DNA from: Halovivax limisalsi
Lineage (GTDB): Archaea > Halobacteriota > Halobacteria > Halobacteriales > Natrialbaceae
Direction: 5' to 3'
NCBI RefSeq assembly: GCF_023093535.1
Contig: NZ_CP095757.1
Coordinates: 2,542,001 to 2,606,000 of the forward strand
Length of the DNA: 64,000 nucleotides
Shown here piece by piece: positions 42,588 through 50,490 of the stretch. The notes under the pieces are model-generated. The model was not told the origin of the DNA, ran no database searches, and saw only the letters and a program-made list of their open reading frames with translations. Numbering within the stretch: position 1 is the stretch's first letter; every line of letters starts with the position of its first letter. The translations under genes were made by a program, and so were the position numbers.

Positions 42588-45176
42588 ATGACACGGAGTG
42601 AGGACGTCCCCACGGCCAGCGATCAGACGAACGCGTCCGACGAGGAACCCGGCGGTCGGTGTTCGCTCTGTGACCTGCCGACGCCGGACTCGCCGATCAC
42701 CGCCAGCGACGTCGACGGCTCGTTCTGCTGTCGCGGCTGCCTGTCGGTATCGCGGGCGCTGGGCTCCGTCAACGACGTCGATGCGGAGGCGATTCGAATG
42801 CGAGTGGACGGGACCGATCCATCGGCGCCGGAGTCGGCCGACGACGAACCGGCTGGAAAGACGACCGGTCGCGAGGAGCCTGACGCGCTGTCGGACGCCG
42901 AGCGAGCCTTTCTCGCCGTCGACGGCATGCACTGTGCCACCTGCGAGGCGTTTCTCGAAGCTCGCGCCGAGACCATCGACGGCGTTCACGAGGCCGTCGC
43001 GAGTTACGCGGGTGACACCATCCGGGTGACGTACGACCCCGAGGCACTCGACGAGCGCGACCTGCCGGACCGACTCTCCGGCTACGGATACGAGGCCCAC
43101 GACCGGCAGGAGAGCGACGGCTCGCCCGCCGCCGACGCGGCGCTCGCGCGATTTCTCGTCGGCGGCGGCTTCTTCGGCATGATGGTCATGGTCTGGTACG
43201 TCCTGTTTCTGTACCCGACGTACTTCGGCTTCGACCCGCTGTTCGACCTGGGCGGCTACGCCGGCCAGTACCTCTTCTGGAACATCTGGCTCATGACCTC
43301 GATCGTGCTGGGCTACACCGGGTTTCCCATCCTTCGGGGCGCCTGGGTGAGCCTCCGCGCCCGTCGCCCGAACATGGACCTCCTCGTCGCCACGGCCGCG
43401 CTGGCCGCCTACGGCTACAGCACGCTGGCGATCGTCCTCGGGCGGACGGACCTCTACTTCGACGTCACCGTCGCGATCATCCTGGTCGTCACCGCGGGCA
43501 CGTGGTACGAGGACCGTGTCAAGCGACGGTCGCTCGATCTCCTCCGGAACCTCACCCGCCAGCGCGTCGACACGGCGCGGGTGATTGGAGGGGTGCGGGA
43601 CATCCATGCGGACGCGGACGGCGATGTTGACCTCGGCGATGAGGTGGACGAAGTCAACGAACCGGCCGAACGTGACGTGACAGCCGAAGACGACGAGGCG
43701 GACGACCGGGTCCCGATCGAGTCGGTCGAACCCGGAGATCACCTGCTCGTCCGGCCAGGCGAGCGGATTCCGCTCGACGGGACCGTCGCATCGGGGCGCG
43801 CATCGGTCGACGAATCGTTGCTCACGGGCGAGGCGATCCCGGTCGGCGTCGAACCCGGCGATACGGTCCACGGCGGCACGCTGGTCACGGACGCTTCGCT
43901 CGTCGTGCGGGTCGGCGACGACGCGACGAGCAGTCTCGACCGACTGGTCGAACTGCTCTGGACCATCCAGAGCGCGACGCCGGGCGCCCAGCGGCTGGCC
44001 GATCGGCTGGCGACGATCTTCGTCCCGCTCGTGCTCGTCCTGGCTGCCGCGGCCACCGGCGTCTCGCTGTGGGTCGGCGACGGTGGTACCGACGCGCTCC
44101 TCCTCGGACTGACGGTCCTCATCGTCTCCTGTCCCTGCGCGCTCGGACTGGCGACGCCGCTGGCCATCGCGTCGGGCGTCCGGTCGGCGGCCGAGCGCGG
44201 CGTCGTCCTCGCGAGCGAACACGTCTTCGAGACGGCGCCCCAGGTCGACACCGTCGTCTTCGACAAGACGGGGACGCTCACGACCGGCGAGATGGGCATC
44301 AGATCGGTCCACACCGTCGACGGCGTCTCCGAAGAGACGCTGCTGGACCGAGCGGCCGCCCTGGAACGCCACAGTTCGCACCCGATCGCCGGCGCGATCG
44401 TCGCCCACGCGGGCGAGGCCGACGGGACGACACCCGACCCGGATCGCGCGACGGACGTCGAACACGACCGACGCGGCGTCCGGGGGCGAGTGGCCGGCGA
44501 GCCGACGGTCGTCGGCCACCCGGCGCTGTTCGACGATGGGGCGTGGTCGACGCGCGCGTCGCTGGTCGGTCGAGTGGACGATATCCGCGCCGCGGGCGAC
44601 GTACCCGTCGTCGTCGGCTGGGACGGTGCGGCCCGCGGCGTCGTGGCGGTGGGAGACGAACCCCGGTCCGGGTGGCGCGGGACGGTGGAGGCGCTGTCGT
44701 CCGGCCGTGACGTCGTCGTCCTCACCGGCGACGACGGCGCGAGCGCCGATCGATATCGCGCGACCGACGCCGTCGACGAAGTGTTCGACGGCGTCCCGCC
44801 GGCGGGGAAGGCGGCGACGATTCGCCAACTCGGCGAGCGTGGCTCGGTGGCGATGATCGGCGACGGGAGCAACGACGCGCCGGCGCTCGCGGCGGCCGAC
44901 CTCGGCGTCGCGATGGGCGGCGGGACCGCCCTCGCCAGCGACGCCGCCGACGCCGTGCTCACGACCGACGACGTCAGGGCGGTCCCCGACGTGTTCGGAC
45001 TGACCCGGGAGACGAACCGCCGCATCCGACAGAATCTGGGCTGGGCGTTCCTGTACAACGCCATCGCCATCCCCCTGGCCCTGCTTGACGTCCTGAACCC
45101 GCTCGCCGCGGCGCTCGCGATGGCCGCCAGCAGCACCCTGGTCGTACTCAACTCCGCCCGGTCGATGGATCCGTAG
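42588..45176 (+). CDS. Heavy-metal (Cu+) translocating P-type ATPase, CcoI/CopA-like (second copy)
   Basis: An 862-residue P1B-ATPase and paralogue of the one at 33571. The N-terminal Cys cluster is Cys25-x2-Cys28 and CCRGC at 47-51. The heavy-metal domain has GMHCATC at 113-119. The transport site CPC is at 515-517, phosphorylated Asp559 is in DKTGT, and GDGSNDAP is near 758-765 (Ser where Thr or Ile is usual). An acidic insertion (about 345-375) lies in the actuator domain. CcoI-type pumps load copper into oxidase CuB sites. It sits beside the ba3 operon, with assembly genes following. Confidence 0.9.
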   Translation: MTRSEDVPTASDQTNASDEEPGGRCSLCDLPTPDSPITASDVDGSFCCRGCLSVSRALGSVNDVDAEAIRMRVDGTDPSAPESADDEPAGKTTGREEPDALSDAERAFLAVDGMHCATCEAFLEARAETIDGVHEAVASYAGDTIRVTYDPEALDERDLPDRLSGYGYEAHDRQESDGSPAADAALARFLVGGGFFGMMVMVWYVLFLYPTYFGFDPLFDLGGYAGQYLFWNIWLMTSIVLGYTGFPILRGAWVSLRARRPNMDLLVATAALAAYGYSTLAIVLGRTDLYFDVTVAIILVVTAGTWYEDRVKRRSLDLLRNLTRQRVDTARVIGGVRDIHADADGDVDLGDEVDEVNEPAERDVTAEDDEADDRVPIESVEPGDHLLVRPGERIPLDGTVASGRASVDESLLTGEAIPVGVEPGDTVHGGTLVTDASLVVRVGDDATSSLDRLVELLWTIQSATPGAQRLADRLATIFVPLVLVLAAAATGVSLWVGDGGTDALLLGLTVLIVSCPCALGLATPLAIASGVRSAAERGVVLASEHVFETAPQVDTVVFDKTGTLTTGEMGIRSVHTVDGVSEETLLDRAAALERHSSHPIAGAIVAHAGEADGTTPDPDRATDVEHDRRGVRGRVAGEPTVVGHPALFDDGAWSTRASLVGRVDDIRAAGDVPVVVGWDGAARGVVAVGDEPRSGWRGTVEALSSGRDVVVLTGDDGASADRYRATDAVDEVFDGVPPAGKAATIRQLGERGSVAMIGDGSNDAPALAAADLGVAMGGGTALASDAADAVLTTDDVRAVPDVFGLTRETNRRIRQNLGWAFLYNAIAIPLALLDVLNPLAAALAMAASSTLVVLNSARSMDP

Positions 45177-45243
45177 CGATCGGCGACGCGTCCACCGAGA
45201 GCCGTCGGTCGCGTGGCGCTCGCATTGAGCGATCGCCCCGGCG

Positions 45244-45915
45244 TTAGAGGGAGTACTCGACGGCGAAGGCCACGTACAGTTGGCCGGCGCCGGCGAGGAT
45301 GAGGAGCACGCCGGCGGCCTGTTCGAGCCGGCCGCGGTTCGCGAGCACCCACTCCCTGCCCGCCGAGAGGCCGGTTCCCGCCGCGACGGTCACCGACACC
45401 ATCAGGATCGAGACGGTCGCGACGTAGGTGCCGAGGACGACCAGCCCCCCGGCGGCCGACGTCGACAGGCCGAGACTGACGACGGCGAGGACGACCGGCG
45501 CGACGCAGCCGGCCGAGGCCGCGGCGTACCCGGCGCCGAAGATGCCGAACCCAAGGAGTCCGGTTCGGCGCTCGGGTAACTGGATCGACAGCGAGGGCGC
45601 GCGGTCGAAGACTATGAGAACGCCGAGAACGACGAGCGCGAGCCCGACGGCCGGTTCGACGACGGCCAGGAGGTCGACGACGCGGTTGCCGACGACGTAC
45701 GTCAACCCGAGAAAGCCGCCGAGGACGACCAGCACACCGACGCCGGCGACGATCCCGCGCGCGAACGAGCCCCAGAGCGTCGATTCGCCCTCCGCCCGTC
45801 CGACGTAGAACCCGACGTAGCCCGGCAGGAGCGCGTACGCACACGGCGAGAAGAACGTGAGCACCCCGGCGTAGAGCGCGAACCCGATCCCGCCGAGCGT
45901 CGAGAGGTCCGTCAC
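45244..45915 (-). CDS. CcdA/DsbD-type thiol transporter
   Basis: A 223-residue protein with six helices that carries reducing equivalents from cytoplasmic thioredoxin to the outside. The redox cysteines are Cys25 in FFSPCAYALLPGY and Cys137 in AAASAGCVAP, in helix 1 and helix 4. In bacteria CcdA feeds electrons to TlpA/ResA-like thioredoxins for cytochrome c and CuA maturation. Here a TlpA-like and a Sco gene follow on the same strand upstream, so a shared function in oxidase assembly is likely. It converges with the second Cu+ ATPase gene. Confidence 0.92.
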   Translation of the reverse strand: MTDLSTLGGIGFALYAGVLTFFSPCAYALLPGYVGFYVGRAEGESTLWGSFARGIVAGVGVLVVLGGFLGLTYVVGNRVVDLLAVVEPAVGLALVVLGVLIVFDRAPSLSIQLPERRTGLLGFGIFGAGYAAASAGCVAPVVLAVVSLGLSTSAAGGLVVLGTYVATVSILMVSVTVAAGTGLSAGREWVLANRGRLEQAAGVLLILAGAGQLYVAFAVEYSL

Positions 45916-45978
45916 GGGGACCCACCACCGGATCCCGTCGAGGGATGGCCGGGAACTGCGGCCGGGAGCGGTGGTCCC

Positions 45979-46548
45979 TCAGGCATCGACGGTGCCTCCG
46001 GCGCCCTCGATCTCCTCGAGGAGGGTCGCCGTCGGAACGCGGCCCTGGTCGACCCACCGCGTGACGCCGTCGGCGTCGATGACCGCGTATCCCGGCGTGG
46101 CTAGGGCACCCAGACGCGTTTTTAGGCGAACGGTCGGATCGTAACCGATCGCCCACTCGCCGCCGCCGTGTTCGCGCCACCAGGCCTCGATGTCGGAGAC
46201 CGTCACCTGGGCGTCGGGCCCGACGGTTTCGGAGGTGATCGAGAGGAATTGGACGTCGTCTCCAACCTGCTCGTGAGCGGCCGTCACCTTCGGCAGGTGA
46301 GCCTGACAGACTGAACACCACGTCGCCCAGAACTCCAGTAACAGCACCGAACCCGCCTGCGGCACGGTGACCGGCTCGCCGTCGGTCCAGGGGAGATCGA
46401 ACGTCTCGACCGTCGTCGACTCCTCCAGCTGCGGCGGTGACGCGTCGTCTCCCGGACCGAGCGACGGAAGTCCGGTCGTGGCGATCACGCCGCCGGTTCC
46501 GAGCGCCCCGAGGCTCGCGATTCCGGCGAGCGCCTCCCGTCGATTCAT
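45979..46548 (-). CDS. TlpA-like secreted thioredoxin
   Basis: A 189-residue protein. The N-terminal MNRREALAGIASLGALG looks like a Tat signal, followed by a linker. The thioredoxin domain (about 45-189) has LLLEFWATWCSVC with active-site Cys78 and Cys81, and the cis-Pro motif ATPGYAV near 156-162. It probably keeps the cysteines of CuA and copper chaperones reduced on the outside, receiving electrons from CcdA. It lies two bases before the end of the Sco gene region and 63 bases from CcdA. Confidence 0.9.
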   Translation of the reverse strand: MNRREALAGIASLGALGTGGVIATTGLPSLGPGDDASPPQLEESTTVETFDLPWTDGEPVTVPQAGSVLLLEFWATWCSVCQAHLPKVTAAHEQVGDDVQFLSITSETVGPDAQVTVSDIEAWWREHGGGEWAIGYDPTVRLKTRLGALATPGYAVIDADGVTRWVDQGRVPTATLLEEIEGAGGTVDA

Positions 46549-46550
46549 GG

Positions 46551-47285
46551 TTACCCCTCGATCACCGCGAGCATGTCCTCCTGGATCGTCTCCGGAGAAA
46601 ACCTCGTCGCCCGCGGGTACGACCGTTCGACGACGCCGCGATCGTTGACCAGGAGGATGAGCGCGAAGTGGGTGAACGTGTAGTCCGAGACGTCCGACTC
46701 GTTCGAGCCGGGGACCGTCTCGTTCGAGTGCTGGTGCCCGTCGTGTCCGTCGTCCTCGCCGGGGCGCTGCTCCTTGATCGGCAACCCGAAGTCGTCGAAG
46801 ACGAGTTCGTAGGCCGCTTCTTGCGGGCTCGGTCGCAGGAAGTACCACATCTCCGAATCCGGGTCGATGTTGAACGCCTCGACGTGGTCCGCGATGGCCT
46901 CCGGCGTGTCCCGCCGAGGATCGAACGTGATCGGGACGAACGCCGCGTCGGACTCGTGGCCCGCCTCGCGAATGGCCTGACTGGGCGTGTAGAGTCGCTG
47001 GAGGAGAGCCGGACAGGTACCGTCGGGGCAGTTGGTGTAAACGAACGTGTACAACTGGGTCCGCTCGCCCTCGAACGTCTCGTTCGAGACGGTCTCGCCG
47101 GATAGCACGTCCGTCACCGAGAACGACGGGATCTCTTCCCCGTGAATCGGATGGGACGGATCGCCGCGCTTCTCGGGCGCGTCGAGAACCGTCGCCGACG
47201 AACCCAGTCCGAGCGTCTCGAGACAGCCGGCGGTGGCCGACAGCCCGCCGGCCGACGCGAGACCGAGATACGTGCGCCGCTTCAT
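46551..47285 (-). CDS. Sco1/SenC-family copper chaperone
   Basis: A 244-residue lipid-anchored protein. MKRRTYLGLASAGG is a Tat signal, and the lipobox ends at Cys21. The thioredoxin-like Sco domain has metal-binding Cys86 and Cys91 in TNCPDGTCP. That is C-x4-C, one residue longer than the usual C-x3-C. His is in the FTHFALILLV segment toward the C-terminus. Sco delivers Cu to CuA of cytochrome oxidase. Near 185-205 a His/Asp/Glu-rich loop (GEDDGHDGHQHSNE) interrupts the fold. A TATA-like patch (47308-47316) marks its promoter. The operon Sco-TlpA-CcdA points to oxidase assembly. Confidence 0.9.
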   Translation of the reverse strand: MKRRTYLGLASAGGLSATAGCLETLGLGSSATVLDAPEKRGDPSHPIHGEEIPSFSVTDVLSGETVSNETFEGERTQLYTFVYTNCPDGTCPALLQRLYTPSQAIREAGHESDAAFVPITFDPRRDTPEAIADHVEAFNIDPDSEMWYFLRPSPQEAAYELVFDDFGLPIKEQRPGEDDGHDGHQHSNETVPGSNESDVSDYTFTHFALILLVNDRGVVERSYPRATRFSPETIQEDMLAVIEG

Positions 47286-47443
47286 ATACCGGGAATAGGT
47301 ATCCAGGATACTAAACCACCCCGTATTCGTTCCCTCCAGTTGGGAATCGGGCCGATCGAAACAGCGATTCGACCGGACAGCCCGGCGGTGATCCGCGGAC
47401 CACCTGCGGCCGGTCCGGAACCGAACCGATCCCACACAGTTAA

Positions 47444-47459
47444 TTCGAACGCGTTCGAA
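47444..47459. promoter_or_regulatory. Perfect 16-bp palindrome upstream of PAS sensor
   Basis: TTCGAACGCGTTCGAA is a perfect palindrome 95 bases before the PAS-protein ATG (47555), preceded by the AT patch gttaa. The 47286-47554 stretch holds the promoters of Sco (left) and of the sensor (right). It may be an operator or simply a symmetric restriction-like word. Confidence 0.5.
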
Positions 47460-47554
47460 GGTAAGTGTAGGAAAGGTCCGGATCTACATCGATACGCAAT
47501 GAATACCCCTACCGAATCCCAGCAAACCGAACGCGGTCGGCAGTCCGAGGATCG

Positions 47555-49147
47555 ATGGATGGACTAACGTCGGAGAGCGGTATCGGCACGTCGCCGTATC
47601 GGATCGTGTTCGTGGCGTCCACAGAGCCGCCGAAGTCGGTGAGAGCGGCGTTCGAGGCGGCAACGGTCGACGTGACCATCACGCACCGAGCCGTCGGTCA
47701 GCGTGACCTCGAGACGCTCGATCTCGAGGCGGCGGACTGCCTCGTGGTAACGGACACGGGGACGGATCCGCTGTCGATCCTCGAGTACGTTCGCTCCCGA
47801 GACGAGCGATTTCCGGTCGTCCTCTACGTCGCAGATGGCAGCGAATCACTCGCCAGCGACGCTATCGGTGCCGGCGTAACCGACTATCTTCCCCAGTCGC
47901 GTCCGGCCGCCGATCTCGTCGAGCGCGCGACAGCGGCGATCTCCGATCACCGCGCCGCCACAAACGCAGCGAAGAAGGCCAAGTACAGCCGCGAGGTCGC
48001 AAGCGCCGCCAACGACGTCCTCTGGATGGTCAGCCCGGACTGGGAGGAACACCTCTTTCTGAATTCCCGGTACGAGGACGTCTGGGGCCAGGAGATCGGC
48101 GCCCTGCAGGAGCAGCCGGATCAGTTCTTCGAGGCGATTCACCCCGACGACCGCGAGCGAGCGAGGGACGCGGCCACCCGACTCTCCGACGGCGAGGCCG
48201 TCGAACTCGAACTTCGCGTGAACGAGGCCGAGGACTACGGCCGGATCATCCACCTTCGCGGTGAGCCCATCTTCGACGACGACGGCGCCGTCAGTCGGCT
48301 CGTCGGCTACACCCGCGACATCACCGAACGTCGCGAACGCGAAGCGGAACTCGAACGGATCCGTGACTTTTTCAGCGAGGCCGAAGACCTGGGCGACCTC
48401 GGTGCGTGGGAACTCGAACCCGACGGCAGCGTCAACTGGACTGACGGCTGCTATCGGATCCACGGTGTCGATCACTCGTACGACCCGTGCGAGTCGAACG
48501 TCCTGCCGTTCTTCGCCGACGAGGACCGCGAACGCCTCGAACGAGCGCTCGAACGCGCTCGAACGACCGGCGAGCCGTACGACCTCGAGGTGAGACACGA
48601 TCCACCAGCCGGAGAGACTCGCTGGGTCCGAACCCGTGCCAGGCGCGTCGAAGTCACCGACGAGGGACCGCGAATTCGTGGGTTCATTCAGGATATCACC
48701 GACCAGCGAGAGCGCGAAGAGGCGTTGCGCGCCGCGAAGGCGGAACTCGAGACGGCCGTCGAAGCCGGCGCCGTCGGCACGTGGATCTGGGACGTGCAGG
48801 CGGACACGATCACGGCCGGCACGGCGTTCGCCCGGACCTTCGGCATCGACCCGGACCGGGCGCGCGAGGGTGTCTCCATCGAGCGATTCACGGCGGCGAT
48901 CTGCGAGGCCGATCGCGAGCGGGTCGTCCAATCGATCGAAGACGCGATCGCCTCCGGCGGCGAGTACGAAGAAACGTACCGACTCGCGACCCCGCGGGGC
49001 GAGCCGGCCCGGTGGATCTACGCCCGCGGTCGCGTCGAAACCGACGACGACGGGACGCCGGTCCGATTCCCCGGCATCGCGATCGACATCACGGACGTCC
49101 GCCGCGCGGACGACGCCGACGGTGCTACCGACCTCGACAACGGGTAA
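47555..49147 (+). CDS. Receiver-like plus three-PAS sensor protein without kinase domain
   Basis: A 530-residue cytoplasmic protein. Residues 15-130 look like a degenerate receiver domain (CLVVTDTGTDPLSILEYVRS). Three PAS domains follow: about 145-265 (EVASAANDVLWMVSP), about 275-395 (SEAEDLGDLGAWELEPDG), and about 400-520 (AVEAGAVGTWIWDVQAD). The first two end with the PAC-type ITERRERE or ITDQREREE, the third with the similar ITDVRRADDA. No HATPase or HisKA domain follows; the protein ends with a polar tail. It may sense a signal and hand it to a partner by protein contact. A separate short frame from ATG 47500 is not the same protein. Confidence 0.85.
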   Translation: MDGLTSESGIGTSPYRIVFVASTEPPKSVRAAFEAATVDVTITHRAVGQRDLETLDLEAADCLVVTDTGTDPLSILEYVRSRDERFPVVLYVADGSESLASDAIGAGVTDYLPQSRPAADLVERATAAISDHRAATNAAKKAKYSREVASAANDVLWMVSPDWEEHLFLNSRYEDVWGQEIGALQEQPDQFFEAIHPDDRERARDAATRLSDGEAVELELRVNEAEDYGRIIHLRGEPIFDDDGAVSRLVGYTRDITERREREAELERIRDFFSEAEDLGDLGAWELEPDGSVNWTDGCYRIHGVDHSYDPCESNVLPFFADEDRERLERALERARTTGEPYDLEVRHDPPAGETRWVRTRARRVEVTDEGPRIRGFIQDITDQREREEALRAAKAELETAVEAGAVGTWIWDVQADTITAGTAFARTFGIDPDRAREGVSIERFTAAICEADRERVVQSIEDAIASGGEYEETYRLATPRGEPARWIYARGRVETDDDGTPVRFPGIAIDITDVRRADDADGATDLDNG

Positions 49148-50351
49148 TCATCCGCGTTTCGGCACAGATAGTGGGAGGGTCCGACTCGGGCGCTCGATGT
49201 CGCGTCCGTCCGATCCGCGAATCGGGATCGACGGCATCGCCGTCGCTCGGGTAGGCACCGAGTGATACGTCTGACGAACCGAATCACTTCCGTGCAACCT
49301 GCCGGTCCAGAACCAGCCGGCCGGCCGTGTTCCGGCGCTCGTCGTCAGACGCGTTCCACGAAGATCCCCGAGAGCTGTCGTTTCACCCGCCCCACGAAGC
49401 CGGCCTCAGCGATCCAGGGGGTGATTCGGCGCCCCTCCGGTACGGCTCACCTGCTACAGCGGGCCGACGCTCCCGGGAGGTTGTACTCGACGTGGACGTC
49501 TGGGGTGTGGAGTGAGTCAACCGCTGGCACTCCGTTCCAATCGACGACGGACGTTGACCTGATTGCCGGAGGATCGGAATCGATAGACGCCATCGTCGAT
49601 CGCGCCCGCCGTAACGCCGTTCGACAGAACGATCGCCTCGCGGCGCGGATCCTCACCGACGAGTTCGCGGCCACCGGCGCCGGCGAGTTCGAAATTCGAC
49701 GGGAGTTCCCGTCCAACAGGGTGATCACGTTCGGGAGCGACGTCCCGTCCGGCGTCTCGGTACGGTCGTGTTCGCGTGGTTCGGTTGCCACGGCCCGACC
49801 GCTCGCTGAGCACGGCGTCAGCCATCTTGTCTATCGAATGGTGAGGTGTCGAGACGGTCACGTTCGGCCCTGACGCCGTCCGCCGACGGCGGTCGCGGGT
49901 CCCTCGGAGAAACGCGGCGTCCGGAACGGCCCGACAGGAAACAAGGGCCGGTGGCCCGCAACTCCGCCGGGGCGGTTTCGGTCCACCCTGCCGATTCGAC
50001 ACGGGATGGTACGCACACGGACTCGCCACTCGCATGCAGCAAACTGCTCCCTCAAGGGTTGTGCCGCGTGATGACGGTCCGTTCGCTACGCTCGCAGCTG
50101 TGGCTTCGCCACCTCGGGTGTTGCTCCACGTGCGCGTGGCTTGCCGGAACATCTCGCTCACTCCGTCGCGGTGGGACTGGCAGGGCTCAAACCCTGGATC
50201 GCATTTGCTGCTCGGGTATCGTTCGCAGCGGAATGCTCCGTCGGGGATTCGAACCACGTCCAGACGTGCTCGCTTCGCTGCGCACGACTGATCTGATTCG
50301 AATCCCAGAACGGGCGCTTCCCTCTTCACTCACCGCGTTCGTTCAGAAGAG
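49148..50351. other. 1.2-kb gene-sparse stretch before tRNA-Glu
   Basis: No recognised protein family appears here on either strand. Open frames at 49262-49873 (plus) and 49517-50329 (minus) lack family motifs. The region contains many short phrases such as gcttcgccacctcggg and gctcgcttcgctgcgcacgac, and near its right end a copy of the tRNA-Glu 3' end. It reads like decayed DNA, perhaps left by insertions at the tRNA. Confidence 0.5.
50234..50255 (-). repeat. Copy of the tRNA-Glu 3' end (possible old attachment site)
   Basis: tgctccgtcggggattcgaacc matches the tRNA sequence at 50352-50373 in 21 of 22 bases. It covers the T-arm and acceptor 3' side but no other tRNA part. The two copies are 118 bases apart in the same orientation. 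A partial duplicate of a tRNA 3' end next to the tRNA is what integration and loss of an element can leave. Confidence 0.65.
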
Positions 50352-50426
50352 TGCTCCGTCAGGGATTCGAACCCTGGTCCTTGCCGTGAGAGGGCAAGAT
50401 GATTGGCCGGACTACACCAACGGAGC
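50352..50426 (-). tRNA. tRNA-Glu (anticodon CTC)
   Basis: A 75-base cloverleaf read leftwards from G at 50426. The acceptor stem GCTCCGT pairs perfectly with ACGGAGC. The anticodon stem TTGCC/GGCAA encloses loop CTCTCAC with anticodon CTC (codon GAG, Glu). The T-arm is CAGGG-TTCGAAT-CCCTG and the discriminator base is A. No intron is visible. CCA is not encoded. The matching synthetase gene (gltX) lies at 59221-60939. Confidence 0.96.
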
Positions 50427-50452
50427 GTACAGTACGCAGTTGCGCCGTCCGG

Positions 50453-50460
50453 TGTTTAAG
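50453..50460 (-). promoter_or_regulatory. TATA-like box of tRNA-Glu
   Basis: TGTTTAAG (read CTTAAACA on the minus strand) is about 30 bases upstream of the tRNA 5' end. Confidence 0.5.
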
Positions 50461-50490
50461 CGTTCCGTTTCGACGGCACCGCCCGTCCGG

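Noticed and set aside
49517..50329. A 270-codon minus-strand open frame before tRNA-Glu.
   Set aside because: Residue use is unlike the neighbouring acidic proteins, no family motif is seen, and it runs across the tRNA 3'-end copy.
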